From: CAZYXZ01 sp964651395
GTDB lineage: Bacteria > Actinomycetota > Actinomycetes > BP-191
Reading direction: 5' to 3'
NCBI GenBank assembly: GCA_964651395.1
Contig: CAZYXZ010000108.1
Span: 1 to 6,773, forward strand
Length of the DNA: 6,773 nt
This document shows positions 1 through 6,481 of the stretch, one piece after another (the first letter of the stretch is position 1; each line of letters starts with the position of its first letter). The translations under genes and the position numbers were made by a program. The notes under the pieces were generated by a model that saw only the letters and a program-made list of their open reading frames with translations, ran no database searches and was not told where the DNA came from.

Positions 1-518
1 AGAAAGCCGCGCCGGCGAAGGCCGCACCCGTCGCGAAGCCGGTCGCCCCGGCCAAGCCGGTCGCCGTCGCCAAGCCGGTCGCGCCCCCCAAGCCCGCGGC
101 GAAGCCGGTGGTCAAGGCTGCCCCGCCCGCGCCCAAGCCCATCCCGATGGAGAAGTGGTCCAAGGCCGAGCTCGCGGACATCCGGGCCGAGCTCAACGGC
201 CAGCAGTCGGAGCTGCGCCGGGAGATCGACGACGCCGTGACGGCGCTCAACGACCTCCAGCGCGACGGCGGCGGCGAGGGGGCCGGGGACGACCAGGCGG
301 ACGCCGGCACCAAGACGTTCGAGCGCGAGCACGAGATGTCGCTCGCCAACAACAGCCGGGATCTGCTGGCCCAGGTGGACCGCGCTCTGGAGCGCCTGGC
401 CGCCGGCACCTACGGCGCCTGCGAGGTATGCGGCAACCCGATCGGCAAGGCGCGGCTCAAGGCCCGTCCCGCGGCGACGCTCTGTGTGGTGTGCAAGACG
501 CGCGAGGAACGCCGCTGA
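1..518 (+). CDS. DksA/TraR-family C4 zinc-finger protein, 5' end outside the window
   Basis: The reading frame is open from base 3 and ends at TGA 516-518, giving 171 visible residues; the start lies upstream. Visible residues 1-48 are a low-complexity tail rich in Lys, Pro, Ala and Val. A helical part follows (from about MEKWSKAELADIRAEL), then an acidic segment GAGDDQADAGTK (D96, D97, D100) and a C-terminal zinc finger, C140-x2-C143-x17-C161-x2-C164, ending in Arg/Glu-rich residues. Proteins of this family bind the RNA polymerase secondary channel and modulate transcription; the acidic segment sits where the coiled-coil tip would be, but that is inferred. Actinobacterial members often carry Lys/Ala/Pro-rich N-terminal tails. 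The GTG at 108 lies inside the repeat tail and is not the likely start. The stop overlaps lspA. The family is clear; the molecular target in this organism is not. Confidence 0.9.
   Translation, partial: KAAPAKAAPVAKPVAPAKPVAVAKPVAPPKPAAKPVVKAAPPAPKPIPMEKWSKAELADIRAELNGQQSELRREIDDAVTALNDLQRDGGGEGAGDDQADAGTKTFEREHEMSLANNSRDLLAQVDRALERLAAGTYGACEVCGNPIGKARLKARPAATLCVVCKTREERR
36..110 (+). repeat. Short direct repeats coding for a Lys-Pro-Val-Ala tail
   Basis: The 11-mer AAGCCGGTCGC occurs at 36-46, 54-64 and 72-82, spaced exactly 18 bp apart, and a shortened copy AAGCCGGTG lies at 102-110. The repeat is in frame and encodes a six-residue unit of the form KPVAxA in the DksA-like protein. It probably continues upstream of the window. 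The basic, proline-broken tail looks like a flexible nucleic-acid-binding or linker segment; that role is inferred from composition only. Confidence 0.7.
504..517 (+). promoter_or_regulatory. Ribosome binding site and CTG start of lspA
   Basis: GAGGAA at 504-509 lies 5 bases before CTG at 515-517. This CTG overlaps the TGA stop of the upstream gene (CTGA, 515-518), just as GTGA does at the next two gene junctions. The in-frame alternatives are weaker. GTG 491 has no purine-rich site before it. GTG 536 also has none and would shorten the first membrane helix. Confidence 0.55.
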
Positions 519-973
519 AGCACCGGCTGTTCGCCGTGGCGGGCGGCGTCCTGGTCGCGGACCTGCTCACGAAGCTCTGGGTCGTGCACGGCCTCGACGG
601 CGGGACGGTTCGGCTGCTCGGCGGCCGTCTGCTGCTGCGCGAGACGCGCAACTCGGGTGCGGCGTTCAGCATCGGCACGGGTGCCACGTTCCTGCTGAGC
701 CTGCTGGCCATCGGGATCGTCGCCGCGATCGTGCGCTCCGCCGGCCGGTTGCGCTCGCCCGCCTGGGCGGTCGGTCTGGGCCTGGTCCTGGGCGGTGCGC
801 TCGGCAACCTGGTCGACCGGTTGCTGCGGTCGCCTGCCCCGCTCCGCGGCGCGGTGGTCGACTGGCTCGACCTCGGCTGGTGGCCCGTGTTCAACGTCGC
901 GGACGCCGCCATCGTGGTCGGGGGCGCCCTGGTGGTCCTGGTGTCGTGGCGGCGGGGAGATACTGAGGAGTGA
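515..973 (+). CDS. lspA: Lipoprotein signal peptidase (signal peptidase II, LspA)
   Basis: This inner-membrane aspartyl protease cleaves the signal peptide of diacylglyceryl-modified prolipoproteins just before the lipidated cysteine. The 152-residue product is a normal length for the family. It has four hydrophobic segments at about residues 5-25, 57-73, 83-100 and 126-146. Family motifs occur in order: ADLLTK (D16, K20) in helix 1, NSGAAF at 46-51, GNLVDR with catalytic D101, and FNVADAAI with catalytic D130. The start is set at CTG 515 because GAGGAA precedes it at good spacing and it gives a full first helix; GTG 536 or GTG 491 are alternatives. The gene overlaps the DksA-like gene upstream and the pseudouridine synthase gene downstream by four bases each, implying translational coupling. 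Identification is firm; the exact start is less so. Confidence 0.93.
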   Translation: MKHRLFAVAGGVLVADLLTKLWVVHGLDGGTVRLLGGRLLLRETRNSGAAFSIGTGATFLLSLLAIGIVAAIVRSAGRLRSPAWAVGLGLVLGGALGNLVDRLLRSPAPLRGAVVDWLDLGWWPVFNVADAAIVVGGALVVLVSWRRGDTEE

Positions 974-1899
974 CCGACCGCCGCACGCTCGCCGTCCCCG
1001 ACGGGTTGGACGGGCTGCGTCTCGACGCGGCGATCGCGCGCCTGTTCGGCGTGCCGCGCACGGTGGCGGCGCAGATCGTCGAGGCCGGGGACGCCAGCGT
1101 CGACGGCGTGGTCCGTCAGAAGGCGGACAAGGTGCGGGGCGGGGCCTGGCTCGAGGTGGACCTCCCGGCGCCGGTCGCCCCCGCGGCGCGCAACCCGCAG
1201 CCCGTACCCGGTCTCGACGTCGTCCACGAGGACGCGGACCTGCTCGTCGTCGACAAGCCGGCCGGCGTCGCGACGCACCCCAGCCCCGGCTACGTAGGCC
1301 CGACCGTGGTCGACGGCTTGGCGGCGGCGGGCTACCGGCTCTCCGCGCACGGCCCGGCGGAGCGCCAGGGCATCGTCCACCGGCTCGACGTGGGCACGTC
1401 GGGCCTGCTGGTCGTGGCCAAGAGCGAGCGCGCGTACAGCGCGCTGAAGTCCGACCTCAGGGACCGCAAGGTGAGCCGGCGCTACCACGCCCTCGTGCAG
1501 GGCCACCCGGACCCGACCTCCGGGACGATCGACGCCCCGCTCGACCGGCATCCGACGCACCCCTACAAGTTCGCCGTGGTCGCCGGGGGCCGGCCGAGCG
1601 TGACGCACTACGAGATGCTCGAGGCGTTCCGCGCGGCCAGCCTGCTCGCCGTCCGGCTGGAGACGGGGCGCACGCACCAGATCCGGGTGCACTTCTCGGC
1701 GCTGCACCACCCATGCGTCGGCGATCACCAGTACGGTGCGGATCCGACGCTCGCCGTACGGCTCGGCCTGTCCCGCCAGTGGCTGCATGCCGTCCGGCTG
1801 GCGTTCGCCCACCCGGCCGACGGCCGCGAGGTCGTCTTCGAGAGCCCGTACGCCGGCGACCTGGCGGCCGCCCTGGACCTCCTGCGGAGGGAGTCGTGA
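970..1899 (+). CDS. rluD: RluA/RluD-family 23S rRNA pseudouridine synthase
   Basis: This enzyme isomerises uridines to pseudouridine in RNA, most likely in 23S rRNA. The 309-residue product begins with an S4 RNA-binding domain at about residues 16-73, which distinguishes RluD/RluC-type members from RluA. The catalytic domain carries VDKPAG at 94-99, the family motif HRLDVGTSG at 137-145 with catalytic D140, and ETGRTHQIRVH at 231-241. The start is GTG 970, overlapping the lspA stop as GTGA (970-973), with GGGGAGA at 954-960 as the likely ribosome binding site. The stop overlaps the next gene in the same way. Nothing is truncated or missing. RluD specificity (helix 69 uridines) is inferred from domain order and operon position; single-family actinobacterial homologues are often left as RluA family, so the symbol is tentative. 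Confidence 0.93.
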   Translation: MTDRRTLAVPDGLDGLRLDAAIARLFGVPRTVAAQIVEAGDASVDGVVRQKADKVRGGAWLEVDLPAPVAPAARNPQPVPGLDVVHEDADLLVVDKPAGVATHPSPGYVGPTVVDGLAAAGYRLSAHGPAERQGIVHRLDVGTSGLLVVAKSERAYSALKSDLRDRKVSRRYHALVQGHPDPTSGTIDAPLDRHPTHPYKFAVVAGGRPSVTHYEMLEAFRAASLLAVRLETGRTHQIRVHFSALHHPCVGDHQYGADPTLAVRLGLSRQWLHAVRLAFAHPADGREVVFESPYAGDLAAALDLLRRES

Positions 1900-2858
1900 G
1901 CCTGCGCAGCCTGGACGACCGCCTGGTCCCGCGCGCCGCGGCCTGGCTCCAGCGGCTGCCGGCCCTCCCGTCGTCGCAGCGTCCCGCTCCCGGACCGGAC
2001 GCCGACCGCGCACCCGAGCAGCGCCACGTCCCCAACACGCCCGCCCTGCCGCCCAAGCCCCCCTGGTCGCAGCGGCTGGCCGACGTCGACCGCCAGCACA
2101 CCGAGAGCGGCGTCTTCGGCCTGCTCCGCGAGCTGCCCCAGCTCGGCTACGTCGTTCTTGCGGTCCTCGTGGTCGCCAACGGCCTCGTGTTCATGAGCCG
2201 CAAGGACACCCAGACGCTGACCGGCAGCGACGCGCCGATCTTCAGCCCGCTGCCCGAGGCCAGCGCGCGGGTGGGCCCCGTGTTCGGCAACCGCGTGGCG
2301 CCGTACCTCACCACACGCCGGCACGAGCTGTCGGTCCGCGCGGCGGGCAAGCCGGACGCGCAGGGCATCGCGGTGGTCAGCTTCGCCGACTACCAGCGGA
2401 TCGAGGACGTGACGCCCTTCCTCGACACGGTGCGCCCCCTGCGCTCCTACGTCCGCGTGACCGTGCCCAAGGAGCAGACGGACATCCGGGAGATCCCGGT
2501 CCGCAACTTCGAGACGGACATGACGTTCGGCTACCGGCTGCTCTACGCGAAGCTGGTCACCGACGCCCAGGGCAACATCACGCAGGCGAACACGACGACC
2601 GACCCGGCGTTCAAGCAGGCCTACGAGCACGACTCGCGGCTCTGGTACAAGGAGGCGGCGCTGCTCCAGCGGGACTGCCCGTGCATCTTCGCGGTGCTCG
2701 TGCAGGGCTCCCTGCGGCGGCTGGCCGACCTGGCGCTCAACCCCGGTGTCCGCCTCGTGGACCTCGCCCCCGAGGACGCGGCGGTCGAGGACCTGAGCTT
2801 CCGCGGGCTGCTCCCGGAGGAGAAGAAGCTGGTCACCAACCTCAACGAGGCCGGCTAA
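1896..2858 (+). CDS. Single-pass membrane protein of unknown function with a CPC motif
   Basis: I do not recognise this 320-residue protein. The start GTG 1896 overlaps the upstream stop (GTGA) and has a strong site GGAGGGAG at 1886-1893; the codon pattern is typical of its neighbours. Residues 1-79 are Arg-rich with a Pro-rich stretch at about 22-57 and look cytoplasmic and poorly ordered. One membrane helix lies at about 83-101 (YVVLAVLVVANGLVFM). About 220 residues follow and are probably extracytoplasmic by the positive-inside rule. This domain mixes apparent beta strands (GIAVVSFADY, SYVRVTVP) and helices. Its only two cysteines form D-C-P-C at residues 260-263, followed by a hydrophobic strand and the segment LNPGVRLVDLAPED. 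There is no lipobox and no enzyme motif that I can name. Its position in an lspA/rRNA-modification operon suggests an envelope or housekeeping role, but no function can be assigned. Confidence 0.85.
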   Translation: MSLRSLDDRLVPRAAAWLQRLPALPSSQRPAPGPDADRAPEQRHVPNTPALPPKPPWSQRLADVDRQHTESGVFGLLRELPQLGYVVLAVLVVANGLVFMSRKDTQTLTGSDAPIFSPLPEASARVGPVFGNRVAPYLTTRRHELSVRAAGKPDAQGIAVVSFADYQRIEDVTPFLDTVRPLRSYVRVTVPKEQTDIREIPVRNFETDMTFGYRLLYAKLVTDAQGNITQANTTTDPAFKQAYEHDSRLWYKEAALLQRDCPCIFAVLVQGSLRRLADLALNPGVRLVDLAPEDAAVEDLSFRGLLPEEKKLVTNLNEAG

Positions 2859-2870
2859 GGCGAGCCGCCC

Positions 2871-2898
2871 CGGACCCGTCCTAGGGCCGTGGTACAAC
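2871..2898 (+). promoter_or_regulatory. Weak candidate promoter for dnaE
   Basis: The least GC-rich spot in the gap before dnaE contains TGGTACAAC (2890-2898), which resembles an extended -10 element (TACAAC against TATAAT, with an upstream TG). A poor -35 match, CGGACC at 2871-2876, lies 16 bases upstream. Transcription would begin near 2905 and leave a leader of about 100 bases. The match is modest and read-through from the upstream operon is equally possible. Confidence 0.25.
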
Positions 2899-2984
2899 GA
2901 ACAACGGGTCGCCGACGCGGCCCGGCAACACCGTTCGGCCGTCTTCCCCCGCGCCGTCCCGGTCCGCCAACCGGCTGCGAGCGT

Positions 2985-3006
2985 GGAGGGAGTCACCCGA
3001 GTCGTG
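2985..3006 (+). promoter_or_regulatory. Ribosome binding site that decides the dnaE start
   Basis: GGAGGGA at 2985-2991 is the only strong ribosome binding site here. It lies 12 bases before GTG 3004, which is long but workable. It cannot serve the in-frame GTG at 2983 because it lies inside that reading, and no purine-rich site precedes 2983. GTG 3004 also gives the usual short DnaE N-terminus directly before the PHP motif. Confidence 0.55.
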
Positions 3007-6000
3007 ACCGACTCTTTCGTGCACCTCCACGTCCACACCGAGTACTCGATGCTCGACGGCGCGGCGCGGGTCAAGGAGCTCTTCGCCGAGGCGGCCCGCA
3101 TGGGCATGCCGGCGCTCGCGGTCACCGACCACGGCAACCTCTACGGCGCCTACGACTTCTACCAGCAGGGTCGTGCCGCCGGGGTGAAGCCGATCCTCGG
3201 CATCGAGGCGTACCTCGCGCCCGGAAGCCGCTACGACAAGACCAAGGTGGCCAAGGAGTACAGCCACCTGACCCTGCTCGCGAGCAACGAGCGGGGGTGG
3301 GCCAACCTGGTCCAGCTGGCCAGTCGGGCGAGCCTCGAGGGCTACTACTACAAGCCCCGCATGGACCGGGAGCTGCTCGCGCAGTACTCCGAAGGCCTGA
3401 TCGCGACGTCCGGCTGCCTGGCCAGTGAGGTCAACCAGCTCCTGCTGCGCGACGACGTGGCCGGGGCACGCACGACGATGGGCGAGTACGCCGACATCTT
3501 CGGTCGCGGCAACTTCTACGTGGAGGTCATGCGCCACGGCATCGCCGACCAGGACAAGACCCACCCGATGCTCGTCCAGCTCGCACAGGAGGTCGGGCTG
3601 CCGCTGGTGGCCACCAACGACCTGCACTACACGCACCAGAAGGACAGCGTTGCGCACGAGGTGCTGCTCTGCGTGCAGACCGGTGCGACGCTGGCCGATC
3701 CCAACCGGTTCCGTTTCGAGGCCGACGAGTTCTACCTGAAGTCGCCCGCGCAGATGCGCGACCTGTGGCGTGACCTGCCGGCCGCCTGCGACAGCACGCT
3801 CGAGATCGCCGAGCGCTGCGAGTTCCACTTCGAGGACGGCAAGAACCTCCTGCCCACGTTCCCGATCCCCGAGGGCTACACCGAGGAGTCGTGGTTCCGC
3901 GCGGAGGTCGAGCGCGGCATGCACTGGCGCTACGGCGCCAACCCCTCGGAGCGCGTACGCGCACAGGTGCAGTACGAGCTCGGCGTCATCGTGCAGATGG
4001 GCTTCCCGGCGTACTTCCTGGTCGTCGCCGACCTGATCCGCTACGCCAACGAGAACGGCATCCGGGTCGGCCCGGGCCGCGGGTCGGCGGCCGGCTGCAC
4101 CGTGTCCTACTGCCTGGGCATCACCGGTCTCGACCCGCTGAAGTACGGCTTGATCTTCGAGCGCTTCCTCAACCCGGAACGCGTGTCCATGCCCGACATC
4201 GACATGGACTTCGACGAGCGCCGGCGCGGCGACATGATCCGCTACGCGACGGAGCGCTACGGCGAGGACCGCGTCGCGCAGATCATCACGTTCGGCACCA
4301 TCAAGGCCAAGCAGGCCATCCGCGACTCGGCGCGCGTGCTCGGTATGCCCTACAACGTCGGCGACCGGCTCTCGAAGCTGATGCCCGCCCCTGTGATGGG
4401 TCGCGACTACTCGCTGTCGGACTGCTTCGAGCGCAACCCCGAGAAGCCCGAGGGTTACGCGCAGGCGGCCGAGCTGCGCAAGGCCTGCGAGGAGAGCGAG
4501 GACGACCGGCGCGTCCTCGAGACCGCGCGTGGGCTGGAAGGGCTGAAGCGGCAGGCCGGGGTGCACGCTGCCGGTGTCGTGATCTGCCGCGACCCGCTGA
4601 CCGACCACATCCCGGTGTGGCGACGCGAGGCGGACGGCGCGATCATCACCCAGTTCGACATGAACACGGTCGAGAAGCTCGGCCTGCTCAAGATGGACTT
4701 CCTCGGCCTGCGCAACCTCACCGTCCTCGAGGACTGCCTCGCGCACATCCGGGCCAACCTCGGCGAGACGGTCGTCCTGGAGGACGTGCCGCTGGACGAC
4801 CAGCCGACCTACGACCTGCTCTGCCGTGGCGAGTCGATCGGCGTGTTCCAGCTGGAGGGCGGGCCGATGCGCTCGCTGATGCGCTCGCTGCAGCCGAACT
4901 GCTTCGACGACGTCTCAGCGCTCATCGCCCTCTACCGCCCCGGCCCGATGGGCGCCGGGATGCACATCGACTTCGTGGAGCGTAAGCACGGCCGGCGGAA
5001 GGTCACCTACGAGCACCCGGACCTGGAGGAGGTGCTCGGCGAGACCTACGGCGTTGTCGTGTACCAGGAGCAGGTCATGACGGTCGCGCAGAAGATGGCC
5101 GGCTACACGCTCGGCGAGGCCGACGAGCTGCGGCGCGCGATGGGCAAGAAGAAGCGCGAGGTGCTGGCGAAGGAGAAGGAGAAGTTCTGCGAGGGCTTCG
5201 TCACGCAGGGCTACGAGCGCAAGCTCGGCGAGAAGATGTTCTCGATCCTCGAACCCTTCGCCGACTACGCCTTCAACAAGGCGCATTCCGCCGGATACGG
5301 GCTGCTGTCGTACTGGACGGCGTACCTCAAGGCGCATTACCCGAGCGAGTTCATGGCGGCGCTGCTCACCTCGGTCAAGGACAACCGTGACCAGAGCGCG
5401 CTCTACCTCCACGAGTGCCGGACCATGGGCATCAAGGTGCTGCCGCCGGACGTCAACGAGTCCGACCTGAACTTCACCCCGCGGGGTACCGACATCCGCT
5501 TCGGCCTGTCCGCGATCCGTAACGTCGGCGAGAACGTCGTCGGGTCGATCATCGCGACGCGCCGCGCGAAGGGCCGCTACACCGGCTTCCACGACTTCTT
5601 GCGCAAGGTCGAGTCGAGCGTCTGCAACAAGCGCGTCGTCGAGTCGCTGGTGAAGGCAGGTTCCTTCGACTCGCTGGGGCACACGCGCAAGGGCCTGATC
5701 CAGGTGCACGCGGAGGCGATCGACGCGTGCCTGGAGACCAAGCGTGCCGAGGCGATCGGGCAGTTCTCGCTCTTCGGTGACGCCGCCGACGCCGAAGCCG
5801 CCCCGGCCGGCGTGCCTGAGGTGCCCATCCCGCTCGAGGAGTGGGACAAGACCACGCTGCTCGGCTACGAGCGCGAGATGCTGAGCCTCTACGTCAGCGA
5901 TCACCCGCTCTTCGGCGTCGAGCACGTGCTGGCCCAGCACACCGACACCAAGCTGTCCGACATCAGCGCCGGGCTGACCGCCGACGGCGCCGTCGTGACC

Positions 6001-6477
6001 TGCGGCGGGATCCTGTCCTCGCTCGCGCGCAAGATGACCAAGCGCGGCGAGCCCTACGCCCAGGCCGTGCTGGAGGACCTGGTCGGTGCGGTCGACGTGT
6101 GGTTCTTCCCGACGACGTACGCGAAGTGCTCGACGCTGCTCGCCGAGGACGCCGTCGTCGTCGTGAAGGCCAAGGTGGACCGCCGCGAGGACGTCGCGAA
6201 GCTGGTCGTCATGGACGTGACGCGGCCGGAGCTGGCCGAGTCGCCACGCGGACCGGTCGTCATCCGCCTCGACGCACCGCGGTGCACCGAGCCCGTCGTC
6301 GACCAGCTCAAGGAGGTGCTCGGCTGCCACCCGGGCCGCACCGAGGTGCAGCTGCACCTGGTGTCCGGGGAGCGCACGACTGTCCTGCGGCTCGACGAGG
6401 GCCTGCGCGTCGCGCCGACCGCCTCGCTCATGGCCGACCTGAAGCAGCTGCTCGGCCCGGCCGCGGTCGCCGGTTAG
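3004..6477 (+). CDS. dnaE: DNA polymerase III alpha subunit (DnaE1 type)
   Basis: This is the replicative DNA polymerase, which extends the primer within the polymerase III holoenzyme. The 1157-residue product is full length. The N-terminal PHP domain keeps the metal ligands H9, H11, D18, H43, E68, H88, C138, D206 and H208. The polymerase core has GPGRGSAAG at 356-364, PDIDMDF at 397-403 (D400, D402), the third catalytic aspartate D565 in LKMDFLGLRNL, YQEQVM at 687-692, MGKKK at 713-717 and AFNKAHS from 756. A helix-hairpin-helix lies near 835-853, the beta-clamp motif QFSLF at 920-924, an OB fold at about 1000-1076, and a C-terminal domain to the end. No intein interrupts it. GTG 2983 is the alternative start (1164 residues). 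The C-terminal third matches actinobacterial DnaE1 as I remember it. It has a 145-base gap upstream and an amidohydrolase gene 4 bases downstream. Confidence 0.98.
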   Translation: MTDSFVHLHVHTEYSMLDGAARVKELFAEAARMGMPALAVTDHGNLYGAYDFYQQGRAAGVKPILGIEAYLAPGSRYDKTKVAKEYSHLTLLASNERGWANLVQLASRASLEGYYYKPRMDRELLAQYSEGLIATSGCLASEVNQLLLRDDVAGARTTMGEYADIFGRGNFYVEVMRHGIADQDKTHPMLVQLAQEVGLPLVATNDLHYTHQKDSVAHEVLLCVQTGATLADPNRFRFEADEFYLKSPAQMRDLWRDLPAACDSTLEIAERCEFHFEDGKNLLPTFPIPEGYTEESWFRAEVERGMHWRYGANPSERVRAQVQYELGVIVQMGFPAYFLVVADLIRYANENGIRVGPGRGSAAGCTVSYCLGITGLDPLKYGLIFERFLNPERVSMPDIDMDFDERRRGDMIRYATERYGEDRVAQIITFGTIKAKQAIRDSARVLGMPYNVGDRLSKLMPAPVMGRDYSLSDCFERNPEKPEGYAQAAELRKACEESEDDRRVLETARGLEGLKRQAGVHAAGVVICRDPLTDHIPVWRREADGAIITQFDMNTVEKLGLLKMDFLGLRNLTVLEDCLAHIRANLGETVVLEDVPLDDQPTYDLLCRGESIGVFQLEGGPMRSLMRSLQPNCFDDVSALIALYRPGPMGAGMHIDFVERKHGRRKVTYEHPDLEEVLGETYGVVVYQEQVMTVAQKMAGYTLGEADELRRAMGKKKREVLAKEKEKFCEGFVTQGYERKLGEKMFSILEPFADYAFNKAHSAGYGLLSYWTAYLKAHYPSEFMAALLTSVKDNRDQSALYLHECRTMGIKVLPPDVNESDLNFTPRGTDIRFGLSAIRNVGENVVGSIIATRRAKGRYTGFHDFLRKVESSVCNKRVVESLVKAGSFDSLGHTRKGLIQVHAEAIDACLETKRAEAIGQFSLFGDAADAEAAPAGVPEVPIPLEEWDKTTLLGYEREMLSLYVSDHPLFGVEHVLAQHTDTKLSDISAGLTADGAVVTCGGILSSLARKMTKRGEPYAQAVLEDLVGAVDVWFFPTTYAKCSTLLAEDAVVVVKAKVDRREDVAKLVVMDVTRPELAESPRGPVVIRLDAPRCTEPVVDQLKEVLGCHPGRTEVQLHLVSGERTTVLRLDEGLRVAPTASLMADLKQLLGPAAVAG

Positions 6478-6481
6478 CCGG

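Noticed and set aside
457..2013. Long open frame on the - strand opposite lspA and the pseudouridine synthase gene
   Set aside because: It encodes an Arg/Ala/Pro-rich product with no recognisable domain and lies opposite well-identified genes; it is a GC-rich shadow frame.
2852..2867. Hairpin CGGCT-AAGGCG-AGCCG around the stop of the membrane protein gene
   Set aside because: The stem is only five pairs and no T-run follows, so it is not a convincing terminator in DNA this GC-rich.
1736..2884. 382-codon + strand frame overlapping the CPC membrane protein
   Set aside because: It is an Arg/Pro/Gly-rich shadow; the other frame has a good ribosome binding site, a membrane helix and balanced composition.
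2881..4746. 621-codon open frame on the - strand opposite dnaE
   Set aside because: It is the antisense of a certain dnaE; the composition is dominated by Arg, Ala, Val, Leu and His with no family motifs.
4060..5300. Possible intein within dnaE
   Set aside because: DnaE inteins are common in some groups, but the motifs GPGRGSAAG, PDIDMDF, YQEQVM and AFNKAHS follow at normal spacing without interruption.
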